From positions 248,001 to 312,000 of the forward strand of contig NZ_LJZS01000002.1 of assembly GCF_001314875.1 (NCBI RefSeq): DNA of 64,000 bases, written 5' to 3'. Positions 44,507 through 54,019 of the stretch are shown here, in pieces. Each line of letters opens with the position of its first letter. The stretch's first letter is position 1. The position numbers were made by a program, and so were the translations under genes. The notes below the pieces were generated by a model. That model was given only the letters and a program-made list of their open reading frames with translations. It did not search any database and was not told the origin of the DNA. Source of the stretch: Halomonas sp. HL-48 (GTDB taxonomy: Bacteria > Pseudomonadota > Gammaproteobacteria > Pseudomonadales > Halomonadaceae).

Positions 44507-46264
44507 ATGACAACCTCTGAATCTCCCGCTCGCGGGGCCTTTGGTCTGCAGACCAAGGTCCTGATGCTGGTCTTGCTCCCCTTGTTCCTGGTGACGGTCG
44601 CGCTGGTCGCGTTCAAAGCCTACAGCACGACCCAGGACGCCCACGACGTGCTGGCCGAACAGCGCGAACAGTTAATTGAAGAACGCCGCAGGGCAGTGCG
44701 CGACCTGGTGCAAGTGGCGAAAACGGCCATTGAGCCGATTTACGAAGATGCCGGTGCCAACGATGAGGAAGCCAAACAACAGGCTGCCGAGATTGTGCGC
44801 TCCATGCGCTTCGAGGATAACAACTACATCTTTATCTACGATTATGAGGGTAACAATATCGTGACGGCGCCTGCGCCGGATCGCGAAGGCACCAACATGA
44901 TCGACGCCAAGGGGCCGGATGGCACCTATATCATCCGCGATATCGTGGAGCTTGCCAGCGAGGGTGGTGGTTTTTACGAATACGTCTGGGAATACCCAGG
45001 CACCGATGAACCGCAGCCGAAGCACTCATTTGTTGATCAGCTTGATAAATGGGGCTGGGCAATTGGTGCTGGCGTCTACGTCACCGATGTCGAGGCCACC
45101 ATGGCCGAGATTGAGGCGGCCACGGCTGCCGATTTGCGCGAGGGCATTATCTTCGCGGCCTTGCTTGGGCTGGCGTTGTTTGTCGTGGTCGCCTTAGTGG
45201 CGTATGTCTTTGTGCGTCGTACCGTTGGGCCGATCAAGCGTACTGCCGCCGCGATGAACGATATCGCCCAGGGTCGCGGTGATTTGACCCGGCGTCTCTC
45301 GGTGGAGAGCAACGACGAAATTGGCAACCTGGCGGTGCAATTCAACGCCTTTGTCGAACGCATGCAGCATACCCTGCGGGATGTCCGCCACAGCACCACC
45401 AGCGTTTACGACTCCGCCGGCGAAATCTCCCGCAGCAGCGAAGAGCTGTCCACGCGAACCGAGCAGGCCGCCGCCAACCTTCAGGAAACCTCCGCCTCCA
45501 TGGAGGAGATCACCTCTACCGTTAACCATAGCGCCGATAACGCCCAGCAGGCCAACAAGCTGGTGCAGTCGACCGCTGAGGTGGCCCATCAGGGCGAAGC
45601 GTCCATGGCGCAGGTCGAGCGGACCATGCAGGATATCAATGAGTCGGCCAGCCGCATCAGCGATATCATCAGCATGATCGACTCCATCGCCTTCCAGACC
45701 AATATTCTGGCGCTCAACGCCTCGGTGGAAGCCGCCAGGGCGGGCGAGCACGGCCGTGGCTTTGCTGTGGTGGCAGAGGAGGTACGCACCCTGGCGAGTC
45801 GCTCAAGCGATGCCTCCAAGGAAATCCGGGCGCTGATCGACGCTTCGGTGCAGCACACCCATTCCGGTGCGGAGCTGGTGCGTGGTGCCGGTGCCACCAT
45901 GCGCGAAATCGTCGAGAGCGTGGCCAAGGTGACCGACGTCATCGGCGAGATCAGCGCAGGAGCAAAAGAGCAGAGCAGCGGTATCGGCCAGATCAATACC
46001 GCCGTGGCCGAGATGGACACCATGACCCAGCAAAACGCGGCGATGGTGCAGCAATCGACCACCGCCGCCGCCGATATGCGTCGTCATGCCGAGCACCTGA
46101 GAGAGCTGATCAACTCCTTTGTGTTAGGGGACGGGGAGCCTTCACAGCGGCGCCAAGCGCTGCCTCCTAGCGCCTCAGCGCCGGCTAACAAGGAGTTAAA
46201 GCGACCCGCGCTATCCTCCAAGCCGAAGGCAACCTCAGGCGGCGACGATTGGGAAGAGTTTTAG
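44507..46264 (+). CDS. Methyl-accepting chemotaxis protein (sCache sensor)
   Basis: 585-residue chemoreceptor. Helix 1 (about 17-38), periplasmic single-Cache domain (about 45-185) with [15 protein letters not shown] and [13 protein letters not shown], helix 2 ([20 protein letters not shown]), HAMP ([20 protein letters not shown]), and the signalling hairpin with [20 protein letters not shown] and [15 protein letters not shown]. It ends in DWEEF, which resembles the xWxxF pentapeptide that tethers CheR/CheB. Start ATG 44507. FliA-type promoter upstream ties it to the flagellar regulon. Directly downstream of urease, but the ligand is unknown; sCache receptors often bind small carboxylates. 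Confidence 0.93.
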   Translation: MTTSESPARGAFGLQTKVLMLVLLPLFLVTVALVAFKAYSTTQDAHDVLAEQREQLIEERRRAVRDLVQVAKTAIEPIYEDAGANDEEAKQQAAEIVRSMRFEDNNYIFIYDYEGNNIVTAPAPDREGTNMIDAKGPDGTYIIRDIVELASEGGGFYEYVWEYPGTDEPQPKHSFVDQLDKWGWAIGAGVYVTDVEATMAEIEAATAADLREGIIFAALLGLALFVVVALVAYVFVRRTVGPIKRTAAAMNDIAQGRGDLTRRLSVESNDEIGNLAVQFNAFVERMQHTLRDVRHSTTSVYDSAGEISRSSEELSTRTEQAAANLQETSASMEEITSTVNHSADNAQQANKLVQSTAEVAHQGEASMAQVERTMQDINESASRISDIISMIDSIAFQTNILALNASVEAARAGEHGRGFAVVAEEVRTLASRSSDASKEIRALIDASVQHTHSGAELVRGAGATMREIVESVAKVTDVIGEISAGAKEQSSGIGQINTAVAEMDTMTQQNAAMVQQSTTAAADMRRHAEHLRELINSFVLGDGEPSQRRQALPPSASAPANKELKRPALSSKPKATSGGDDWEEF

Positions 46265-46292
46265 GCACCCGCTATCGCTTTTGATGTAGGTT

Positions 46293-46322
46293 AAAGGGGC
46301 TTGCCAGTTGGCAAGCCCCTTT
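46293..46322. terminator. Intrinsic terminator after the chemoreceptor gene
   Basis: AAAGGGGCTTGCC (46293-46305), AGTT loop, GGCAAGCCCCTTT (46310-46322), perfect 13-bp stem with T-run. Confidence 0.92.
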
Positions 46323-46353
46323 TAATATCTCCATAGAATCAGGAGCCGCTGTG

Positions 46354-47307
46354 ATGCATATTGTCATCCCCGATGATTATCAGGATTGCGTCCGTTCACT
46401 GGATGCTTTTGCCAAGTTGGCCAGCCATCAGATCACAGTCTACAACGATACGGTAACGGATGAAGAGCAACTGGTGGCGCGCTTTCAAGACGCCGAAGCC
46501 CTGGTGCTGATTCGTGAACGCACGCCGGTAACCGCGTCATTGCTGGCGCGGCTCCCCAAGCTCAAGGTGATCAGCCAGACAGGCGGCGGGGCGGCCCATG
46601 TGGACATGGCCGCCTGCCGCCAGCACGGCGTGACCGTGTTGGCGGGCACCGGCTCGCCGTATGCCGCCGCCGAGCTAACCTGGGGCTTAATACTGGCCGC
46701 CATGCGGCATATTCCTGATGAGGTGAACAACTTAAGGGCCGGGCGCTGGCAGCGGACACTGGGTACCGGCTTGAAAGGCCGTACGCTGGGTATTTTTGGC
46801 TACGGCAAGATTGGCCAGCTGGTGGCGCGTTACGGCCAGGCGTTTGAAATGAACGTGCTGGTATGGGGACGAGAGACGACCCGCGAGCGGGCCGAGGCTG
46901 CCGGGCTTGCGGTGGCAGGCTCCCAGGCGGACTTGTTCGCACGCAGCGATGTGCTCAGCCTTCACCTGCGGCTAAACCCGGAAACCCGCGGCATCGTCAC
47001 CGCCGAGAACCTCGCCAGCATGAAACCCACGGCGCTATTGGTGAACACCAGTCGCGCTCCGCTGGTGGAAAACGGCGCGCTTGAAGCCGCGCTCAACGCC
47101 GGGCGGCCCGGTATGGCCGCCGTAGATGTGTTCGATGACGAGCCGGTGCGGGCGCACCCGCTGCTGGAACTGGCTAACGTCGTGGCGACGCCGCACCTGG
47201 GCTACGTCGAAAAAGACAGCTACGAGCTCTACTTCGGTGATGCCTTCGACAACCTCCTGGCCTTCGATGCCGGCCAGCCGGTGTGCAACCTGGCCGCAGG
47301 GGAATAA
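46354..47307 (+). CDS. D-2-hydroxyacid dehydrogenase family protein
   Basis: 317-residue NAD(P)-dependent dehydrogenase of the SerA/GyaR superfamily, without ACT domain. Cofactor motif LGIFGYGKIGQLVARYG (about 146-162); catalytic Arg in NTSRAPLVE, Glu in FDDEPV and His in TPHLGYVEKDSYE. The HLGYVE form is common in a subgroup annotated as phosphoglycerate or hydroxyacid dehydrogenase-like with unknown substrate. AGGAG lies upstream; GTG 46351 is an alternative start. Convergent with and 22 bp from a TRAP transporter operon, so a hydroxy- or keto-acid brought in by that system is a plausible substrate. Confidence 0.85.
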   Translation: MHIVIPDDYQDCVRSLDAFAKLASHQITVYNDTVTDEEQLVARFQDAEALVLIRERTPVTASLLARLPKLKVISQTGGGAAHVDMAACRQHGVTVLAGTGSPYAAAELTWGLILAAMRHIPDEVNNLRAGRWQRTLGTGLKGRTLGIFGYGKIGQLVARYGQAFEMNVLVWGRETTRERAEAAGLAVAGSQADLFARSDVLSLHLRLNPETRGIVTAENLASMKPTALLVNTSRAPLVENGALEAALNAGRPGMAAVDVFDDEPVRAHPLLELANVVATPHLGYVEKDSYELYFGDAFDNLLAFDAGQPVCNLAAGE

Positions 47308-47319
47308 CGATTCCCCTGC
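47296..47319. terminator. Bidirectional hairpin between hydroxyacid dehydrogenase and dctM
   Basis: GCAGGGGAAT-AACG-ATTCCCCTGC, perfect 10-bp arms that include the stop codon of the plus-strand gene. T-runs are weak on both sides. Confidence 0.6.
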
Positions 47320-47329
47320 ATTTATAAGC

Positions 47330-48589
47330 TCAGCCCGACAAGCCAAGCCACATCGGTACGTAAACGACCAATAGCAGCACGCCGATCAACCCAAGCAAAT
47401 ACGGCACGATGGCCTGGGTGATGCGTTCCAGCGGCAACTGCGTCACCGAAGAGGCCACGTACAGGTTGATGGCGACCGGTGGGGTGATCATGCCGATGGA
47501 CAGCCCCACCACGATGATCAGGCCAAAGTGGATCGGGTCGATGCCCAGCTGCAGCGCAAGCGGCAGCAGCACCGGCGTCAGAATGATCAAGGCGCTGGCG
47601 GTTTCGATAAACACCCCGGTGAGCAGAATCACCGCGACGATCAGCAGCATGATCACGTAAGGGTCGGTCGACAGCGAGAGCACCGATTGAGCGATCGCCC
47701 CCGGCACCTGCCAGCTGGAGAGCGTCCAACTGAGCACCGCCGACATGGCAATCACCAGCATGATCACCGAGGTGGTCATCGCCGAGCGGATCAGCAGCCG
47801 ATACACATCCGGGAAGGTGAGGTCACGGTACACAAACAGCGACACCATGATGGCGTAGTTCACTGCCACCACGGCGGCTTCAGACGGCGTAAAGATGCCC
47901 GAGAAGATGCCGCCCAGGATAATCACCGGGGTCATTAGCCCCCAGCTGGCGTCTTTAAAGGTGCGCAGAATCACCGGCCACGACAGCGGCGTGCCTTTGG
48001 GATATTGGCGCCGATAGGCCTGAATAATGGCAATCGCCATCAGCCCCAGGCCCATCGCCAGGCCCGGCAGAAAGCCGTTCAAGAACAGCTTGGATACCGA
48101 CTGCTGGGCGATAACCGCGTAGATGATCATCGGCACCGACGGCGGAATCACCACGCCGATGGTACCGCTGGCGGCGATGAGGCCGGCCGCCGACGCCGGA
48201 TCGTAGCCCTTGCGCTTGAGCTCGGGCACCAGGCTTGAGCCCACGGCGGCGGTCGTGGCGGCGCCCGAGCCGGAAATGGCGGCAAAGAACATCCCCGCCA
48301 TGATCGAGACGAGCGACAGCCCGCCGCGCATGAAGCCCACCAATGAATCGGCAAAGCTGACCAGCTTTTCACTGACCTTGCCCTGGGCCATTAAATCGCC
48401 GGCCAGAATAAACATTGGAATGGCGACCAGCGCGAAGGAGTTGATGCCCTGGAACATCTGCTGGGGCACCACCATCAGCGGTACGCCCGACTGATAGAGC
48501 GCAAACAGCGTGCTGGCGCCAATCGCGAAAGCAATGGGCACGCTGAGCAGCATCAGACCAAAAAACAGCCCAAACAGGAGCAGCGTCAT
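47330..48589 (-). CDS. dctM: TRAP transporter large permease (DctM)
   Basis: 419 residues, about 12 membrane helices. FFAAISGSGAATTAAVGSSL and the following ELKRKGYDPASAAGLIAASG are hallmarks of the DctM/UIT family. I start at ATG 48589, after GGGAGACG, where a membrane helix begins at once (MTLLLFGLFFGLMLLSVPIA); the frame is open 72 bp further but those residues look like read-through of dctQ. Overlaps dctQ by 4 bp. Confidence 0.93.
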   Translation of the reverse strand: MTLLLFGLFFGLMLLSVPIAFAIGASTLFALYQSGVPLMVVPQQMFQGINSFALVAIPMFILAGDLMAQGKVSEKLVSFADSLVGFMRGGLSLVSIMAGMFFAAISGSGAATTAAVGSSLVPELKRKGYDPASAAGLIAASGTIGVVIPPSVPMIIYAVIAQQSVSKLFLNGFLPGLAMGLGLMAIAIIQAYRRQYPKGTPLSWPVILRTFKDASWGLMTPVIILGGIFSGIFTPSEAAVVAVNYAIMVSLFVYRDLTFPDVYRLLIRSAMTTSVIMLVIAMSAVLSWTLSSWQVPGAIAQSVLSLSTDPYVIMLLIVAVILLTGVFIETASALIILTPVLLPLALQLGIDPIHFGLIIVVGLSIGMITPPVAINLYVASSVTQLPLERITQAIVPYLLGLIGVLLLVVYVPMWLGLSG

Positions 48590-49110
48590 AGCGGCGTCTC
48601 CCTGGGCTCGTGGGTATCGCCGGTGAGTATCAGCTCCACGGCATCGACCAGCGCGTACCAAGCCATCACGACGGAGCAGAACGGCACCACGGCGTAGACG
48701 TAAGACATCGGCACGCGCATGGCCGCTGACTTCTGGAAGCTCTGCACCTGCATGTATTCCACGCTGATCATCGCCAGGGTGATCAAGAAGGCCACCACCA
48801 CCAGCGTAGCCAGCAACCGCGCCAACTGACGCAGCCGAACGGGCAGGGCATCAACGACAAAGGTGACCGCGATATGCCGGCCGCGCTGAAAGGCCAGGGT
48901 GCCCGCAAGAAACGTCAGCCACACCAGCAAAAAACGGGCGAGTTCTTCGGTCCATTCCACCGCGGTGAACAGCACGCGGGAAAGGATTTGTAACGTGATA
49001 ACGCCAATCAGGGCCGCCATGCCCACAAACACCACGGGCTGGATGACTCCATCCAGCCCGCGCTCAACACGGCGCAGCCCAACGATCAGCGAGTGGGCGC
49101 GTTGGTTCAC
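48586..49110 (-). CDS. dctQ: TRAP transporter small permease (DctQ)
   Basis: 174 residues, four membrane helices. FTAVEWTEELARFLLVWLTF and LAFQRGRHIAVTF are DctQ family features (E in EWTEE and the RGxH motif). Bridges DctM and the periplasmic protein. Lies directly after dctP and overlaps dctM (ATGA). Confidence 0.92.
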   Translation of the reverse strand: MNQRAHSLIVGLRRVERGLDGVIQPVVFVGMAALIGVITLQILSRVLFTAVEWTEELARFLLVWLTFLAGTLAFQRGRHIAVTFVVDALPVRLRQLARLLATLVVVAFLITLAMISVEYMQVQSFQKSAAMRVPMSYVYAVVPFCSVVMAWYALVDAVELILTGDTHEPRETPL

Positions 49111-50103
49111 TTATTCCAATGCCTCCCGAATGCGCGGCAGGTAATCACCAAACTGCTCGCCGTATTCGTCGTACACCGGCTGCACGGCTTGCTGGAAGGC
49201 CTCAATATCCGGCGAGTCGTTAATTTCCATGCCCGCTTCGCGCAGTTCGGCGAGCTGATCGGCTTCCATCTCGGCGTTCACCTGGCGCTCATGCTCGGCA
49301 GCCTCTTGAGCGGCTTCTTCCAGAATCGTCTGGGCGTCTTCGGGGAGCTGGTTCCACACGGACGCCCCCATGACGAAAATCGCCGGCGCATAGGTGTGGC
49401 GCGAAAGCGTCATGTAATTCTGGGTTTCGTCCAGGTTGAACGAATGAATCACGTTGACCGGGTTTTCCTGGCCGTCGATGGTGCCCTGCTGCATGGCGGT
49501 GAGCGCTTCGGTCCAGGCCATGGGAATAGCGTTGGCGCCCAAGGCACGGAAGGTATCGGTGTATACCGGGTTTTCCATCACGCGAATGCGCAGGCCATCG
49601 ATATCTTCCGGCGCGTTGACCGCGCGCTCGCTGTTGGTCAGGTTACGGAAACCGCGCTCGGCGTAGGCTAGACCCTTCAGGTTCACCTCGGAGAGTTTGT
49701 CCAGCAGCTCCTGGCCGATGGGGCCGTCGAGTACCTCGTAGGCGGCTTCTGGCGAGGGGAACAGGAACGGCAGCTCAAACACCGCCATTTCCTCGACAAA
49801 GTTGGCCACCGGCCCGTTAGTGATCACACCCATATCCACGGTGCCGATCTGCATGCCTTCCAGCAGCGTGCGCTCGTCGCCCAGCGAGGCGTTGGGATGA
49901 ATTTCAATATCCACCTTGCCGTCGGTGCGCTCTTCGACAAGCTCTTCAAATTTGGTGGCCGCAATATGGAAACCATCCTGTTCGTTGACCACATGCGCCA
50001 GGCGCAGAGTAACGGGTTCCATATCGTCAACGGAGGCGTTAGCGCCACTTACCAGCGCCAGTGAGATGCCCAGTGCCAGCGTGCTGCGTGCAAATGTTTT
50101 CAT
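49111..50103 (-). CDS. dctP: TRAP transporter substrate-binding protein (DctP)
   Basis: 330-residue periplasmic protein with a signal peptide ending near SGANAS. LRLAHVVNEQDGFHIAATKF and the block DIDGLRIRVMENPVYTDTFR with the carboxylate-binding arginine, then AMQQGTIDGQENPV, are classic DctP motifs. The substrate should be a small organic acid; the neighbouring hydroxyacid dehydrogenase hints at a hydroxy- or keto-acid. First gene of dctP-dctQ-dctM. Confidence 0.93.
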   Translation of the reverse strand: MKTFARSTLALGISLALVSGANASVDDMEPVTLRLAHVVNEQDGFHIAATKFEELVEERTDGKVDIEIHPNASLGDERTLLEGMQIGTVDMGVITNGPVANFVEEMAVFELPFLFPSPEAAYEVLDGPIGQELLDKLSEVNLKGLAYAERGFRNLTNSERAVNAPEDIDGLRIRVMENPVYTDTFRALGANAIPMAWTEALTAMQQGTIDGQENPVNVIHSFNLDETQNYMTLSRHTYAPAIFVMGASVWNQLPEDAQTILEEAAQEAAEHERQVNAEMEADQLAELREAGMEINDSPDIEAFQQAVQPVYDEYGEQFGDYLPRIREALE

Positions 50104-50245
50104 TTTTTTGTGTTCCCGATGCGTAAGGTTCAGAAATGCCCGTCAAGCATGCACCAAGGAGTTGAAAAGGGTCAATTGAAGCACGCCGTAAAACCGCCGA
50201 GCGGCTAGACACAGCGCCTGCGCACCGGTAGGATACGCCACCAAT

Positions 50246-50322
50246 GCGCCCGTAGCTCAGTTGGATAGAGTATCGGCCTCCGAAGCCGAGGGTCGCAGGT
50301 TCAAATCCTGCCGGGCGCGCCA
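50246..50322 (+). tRNA. tRNA-Arg(CCG)
   Basis: 77 nt cloverleaf: acceptor GCGCCCG pairs with CGGGCGC (50312-50318), D arm GCTC..GAGT, anticodon stem TCGGC/GCCGA with loop CTCCGAA (anticodon CCG, reading CGG), T arm GCAGG-TTCAAAT-CCTGC, discriminator G and an encoded CCA end. Between the dctP promoter region and a decayed island. Confidence 0.97.
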
Positions 50323-50330
50323 AGAATATC

Positions 50331-50360
50331 AAGGGCTTACGTTAATGCGTAGGCCCTTTT
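50331..50360 (+). terminator. Intrinsic terminator of the tRNA-Arg
   Basis: AAGGGCTTACG (50331-50341) pairs with CGTAGGCCCTT (50348-50358) with one wobble, followed by TTTT. Just beyond, TGTGCCATCTGTGTGCCA-like words (from about 50380) resemble the border of tRNA-integrated elements, but no integrase is present. Confidence 0.75.
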
Positions 50361-50480
50361 ATTTTGCGCGTGTCAAATCTGTGCCATCTGTGTGCCAAGC
50401 TTGCCAACATTCTAGCTAATCCCTGTTATCTACCTAATGACCTTTAACTGTTGCCTGACACAAGGTGTGACACAGCCTTG

Positions 50481-51378
50481 TCAGCTCACTCCCATCCACT
50501 CAGCAAGTTGCTGGTTTGCTTTCAATCGCTGGCGTTGAAGTAATGCACTATTAAATATTACGTCCAGAGTAGCCGTTGGCGTAGCAAGCGGCAGTGCAAC
50601 AGTAGCTTCATCACGAAACTGCTGACAGACTGTTCTATTGTCTTCGAGATATTGCCACCAGTGCAAAATGTCTTGTTTAGCCTTTTGCATCACGTGAGCG
50701 GCAGGCAGGCGATCCGATTTGGATTGATTGGCTTTTTCTGTCGCTGGCAGCAAATTGAGGATCATAAAAAGCTGAGCCAATGCGCAGATCATGTGGCGAT
50801 AGTTGCTTCAAGCGATAGAAATCATCCTTAGCAAAACCATAGCCTTTCTCTCCGGGTGCTTGGCGCAAATCACGCTCTATCAATAAGGGACGGTACAGTT
50901 TTATCCAGAATAGACCTACTGCTCCCAGAGGTACCGTTACCCATTCTGCTGTTCGTGAAATCACTATGCCAGGTGCACTATCGGCAAGGCGTCACTTCAC
51001 GCTGCTGTTCATTAGGGGGCAAATGCATCCAGACCGCTGATACCAGGATCAGTTGAAAGCGCTGTGATAGCTGGCTGACGCAATTCAAGGCGGGCAAGGT
51101 ATCGTCAATCCAACTGACATCCCGGTCGTGCGTATGGCTTTGTCCTAGCGTTCTCAGCTTTTCTGCGGGCTCTACCGCCATCACCTGCCAACCGCGCTCT
51201 GTAAGAGCTTTAGCATCGCAGCGCCAACGTCTAGCGCTAAACCGGCCTGCTCAGGGAGTTGATGAAGCCATTCAGCGTGAACATCTTCAAAGCTTAGGGA
51301 CTGGTAGTGCTCAGACAAGCGATTAGCATGGTCTTCGTAGAACTGAATCGACGTCATGAAGGGTTTGGAATTTGCCAT
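50481..51378 (-). pseudogene. SAM methyltransferase-HNH endonuclease fusion, decayed
   Basis: Pieces of one protein lie in order but in different frames. Piece 1 (51378 to about 51210): MANSKPFMTSIQFYEDHA ... LALDVGA, the start of a class I methyltransferase. A small deletion removes the glycine motif (GSGR) and shifts into DAKALTERGWQVMAVEP ... SAVWMHLPPNEQQR. A large deletion joins this to ADSAPGIVISRTAEW ... DLRIGSAF (about 50976-50765), and a further one to NLLPATEKANQSKSDRLP ... LKANQQLAEWMGVS (stop at 50481), which from memory is the end of an HNH nuclease domain. At least three lesions; not functional. Family naming rests on recall, the decay on direct reading. Confidence 0.65.
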
Positions 51379-51411
51379 GCCTAATCCTTGATAGCAGTCT
51401 CGGAATAGCAC

Positions 51412-51729
51412 TTAACCTTACCAGTTTTGTGCACTTCTAGTGGTAAGCCAGATGCTACTGGCCAGGAGCAGACATAATAGTCGATGCGCTCTCTGAATTC
51501 GGACATGGCGTCTTGCTATGCCTAGATAGCTCCACCGCCTAGACTCGCATCCAGAGTTCGAAAGCCAGTCGCAGTATCAGCGCAGCTCGCTGACCATGTC
51601 GATTCACGCGGGCGGCTCGGGTCAGCTTATGGACCTAGTTGCGGACCAGATATGGCTGGCCGCGGGCCACGTCATTGGTGACGCGGCTGCGCAATGTTCA
51701 GGGTTCTGCTAGAACCAGTCCCTGCCCGC
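51412..51729. other. Gene-free stretch with a possible coding remnant
   Basis: No complete gene. The reverse strand around 51550-51640 reads KLTRAARVNRHGQRAAL and then ILRLAFELWMRV between stops, which looks like protein debris but matches nothing I recognise. Confidence 0.35.
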
Positions 51730-53400
51730 TTAGCCGGTGCAAATCTGGTCTCGTCCGGCATGTTTGGCTGCATAGAGCGCTGTATCGGCGCGCTTTAACA
51801 CATCCGAGAAAGGAGCCCCCTCAACATGCTCGCTGACGCCGCCACTGATAGTGATGCTCAGTTCGCTACCATCCAGTAGAGCAATGGCACCTATCTTGAT
51901 GTGATAGCGAATCCTTTCCATGATTTTCTCAGCGGCCGGAAGGCTTGTCTGTTGCATCACAATCACAAATTCTTCTCCCCCTACCCGAGCCAACATGTCG
52001 TTACCACGGAGACATTCAGAAATACGATTGCTCACCCACTGGATTGTGGTATCACCAACATCATGACCATGAGCATCGTTAACCTGCTTGAAGTGATCAA
52101 TATCGACCACGGCAACGGAGAAGGGCTCGCCGCGTGAAATCAATGCCGTTACATGTTGGTCAAGGTAGGAACGGTTGGGCAGTCCCGTCAGGTGGTCTCG
52201 CGACGCCATTTGGGCCATCAGGTCCCGTTCCTGACGCACCTGCTCGACTTCGTTCTCATGGGCGATAGAGCGCTCCAAGGCATCCGCAACTAGCCTGACT
52301 AGCTCGATTTCCACCTCGGTAAAGTGGCGGCGACGGGGAGTTGGGCTGGAAAAGTTAAGAGTTCCCCATACCTCTCCATCCACGTGCAGTGGGGTGCCGA
52401 TATAGGTCTCAAGGCCAAATTGCAGATAACAGGGATGACCGCTTATGCGTTCATCCTTACCTGCATGGATTGTATGAAAGATATCGTGGCTATCGAGCAT
52501 TAAACGACAGTAAGTGTTTCCTAGAGCGAAAGAGTCGCCTGGCGTTATATCGACGTCCGAAGCCGCCCATTTGATGATGTATTGATCACCGATAATGCGA
52601 CTGACTAGGCCTATATCCAGAGACAAGGTTTTCAATGCCTCGTGGAGCAAGCTATCGATGATCTCGCTGGTGCTGATATCGGTACGGTTCACGCCACTAT
52701 GGATATTACGGAGCAGATTGATCATGGCGCGATCTTCAGAGACGTCCTGGATGATGGCATAGAACCCGACGACTGCCTGCTCCACAAAGTCGGGAACGTA
52801 CTTTACTTTGAAATAAAAGGTGCGACCATCTTGTAGAGAAATCTGGTCTTGGTAATTAACTTCTTGCCCAGACAGCGCTTGTTGAAAACGTGGTGACACC
52901 TTTGCATAGGAGTTGGCATCAAGAACGGTAGACACCGGCTGGCCGTAGAGTGCTTCTCGGCTGACGCCAATGAAGTCCACATAGGCTTGATTGTTGAGGC
53001 GAAAACATCCTTCTCGATCAACGTAAGCCACCATGACAGGCAACTGATCAGCGAGGCGCCCGATAATGCCATGGTCGACGTGGAGAGAGGCGGTAAGCTT
53101 GATGACGACGCTGCCATCAGAAAGGCCGTAGTAACCGCCGGTGCTATCCTCGTAGCTCCAAGTCTCGCCTGGCCGTGTTTCACGCCTGGCTAACTTCTCC
53201 GAGACAGCCACCCCCAGTTGGGCGCGAATATCTTTCAACACGCCCGCCCCCGGAGTCAGGCCTATTAATTCGTCCGGTTCGCAGCCGAACAGTGCTTGTG
53301 TGTTTCCCACGGCATCACAGACATGCTGGTCGCTTGAGATGCGCAGATAAACCGAGTGAGAGAGCTCCAGGACTTCCTTCCACCAGTCAGGTTGACTCAC
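51730..53400 (-). CDS. Diguanylate cyclase with PAS and GAF domains
   Basis: 556-residue cytosolic protein, no membrane helix. A PAS-like N-terminus (1-110), a PAS domain (about 115-225, VMVAYVDREGCFRLNNQAY and FYAIIQDVSEDRA), a GAF domain (about 240-380, with GTPLHVDGEVWGTLNFSS) and a GGDEF domain (about 390-556). The active motif is GGEEF in LARVGGEEFVIVM; five residues upstream RGND fits the RxxD inhibitory I-site, so it should make cyclic di-GMP and be product-inhibited. No EAL domain. The signal is unknown. Single gene in an accessory region. Confidence 0.92.
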   Translation of the reverse strand: MSQPDWWKEVLELSHSVYLRISSDQHVCDAVGNTQALFGCEPDELIGLTPGAGVLKDIRAQLGVAVSEKLARRETRPGETWSYEDSTGGYYGLSDGSVVIKLTASLHVDHGIIGRLADQLPVMVAYVDREGCFRLNNQAYVDFIGVSREALYGQPVSTVLDANSYAKVSPRFQQALSGQEVNYQDQISLQDGRTFYFKVKYVPDFVEQAVVGFYAIIQDVSEDRAMINLLRNIHSGVNRTDISTSEIIDSLLHEALKTLSLDIGLVSRIIGDQYIIKWAASDVDITPGDSFALGNTYCRLMLDSHDIFHTIHAGKDERISGHPCYLQFGLETYIGTPLHVDGEVWGTLNFSSPTPRRRHFTEVEIELVRLVADALERSIAHENEVEQVRQERDLMAQMASRDHLTGLPNRSYLDQHVTALISRGEPFSVAVVDIDHFKQVNDAHGHDVGDTTIQWVSNRISECLRGNDMLARVGGEEFVIVMQQTSLPAAEKIMERIRYHIKIGAIALLDGSELSITISGGVSEHVEGAPFSDVLKRADTALYAAKHAGRDQICTG

Positions 53401-53602
53401 AGCATCATGCCTCTTTTTTCATTGCATCGTACAACTTTACCCACCGTCAGTAGCCTTGGTGTTAGAGTCAGAAGTAACGTTATCGTATTTTACCACCGTA
53501 TTGGGTGCTTCCCTATCAGACAACAGCTGTCTTTGGCAGTCCTACAAATGAACGCTAGTTTTCCTTCACTCTGTTTTCCGACCTGCTGGTGAATGATCAC
53601 AT

Positions 53603-53740
53603 TCAGTCAATTGCGATTTTCTCGACATAGACTGCCTCGAAGCCTTGCAAGCCAACGTGCGCGGGATGCGCCTCAACGGCACTTTCAACCAGTAGCTTCG
53701 AGGTCAAGCCATCTCCAGCGAAACGATATTTTTCCACCAT
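53603..53740 (-). other. Short reading frame or gene remnant
   Basis: A 45-codon frame reading MVEKYRFAGDGLTSKLLVES and ending GLQGFEAVYVEKIAID. The amino-acid make-up is protein-like but there is no ribosome-binding site, and upstream in the same direction the text RYFAERTRPKGLNTPRLLEA is interrupted by stops. It may be the tail of a decayed gene. No family recognised. Confidence 0.3.
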
Positions 53741-54019
53741 AGCTAGTCATGCCGACGCCTCGAGCAATCGCGGCGTATTAAGACCTTTGGGTCGCGTCCG
53801 CTCGGCGAAGTATCGTTACAGCGAAGCCTGGCGGCCTCAAGTTCCAAGTGCAACACTATTGAAGCACTCTCAGTTTGCTTTTACGCTTTTCTGGCCCCTG
53901 TCCCCGATGTCACCTGGTATCAAAACGCGTCCAGCCCTCGTCTTCGAGGCTTTCGATGAGACAATCTACCCACCATATTGCGTTATGCTTTTGGTTTTTA
54001 TCGACCAACGAGACTTTTC
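53741..54019. other. Non-coding gap with a possible IS30-type end
   Basis: The 619 bp between the GGDEF gene and the amine oxidase hold no intact gene. At 53838-53862 the words AAGTTCCAAGTGCAACACTA resemble, from memory, the terminal part of IS30-family elements; no transposase remains. The last 100 bp must carry the amine-oxidase promoter. Confidence 0.3.

Noticed and set aside
48590..48661. N-terminal extension of dctM
   Set aside because: The extra 24 residues overlap dctQ, lack a ribosome-binding site and precede a proper start with GGGAG.
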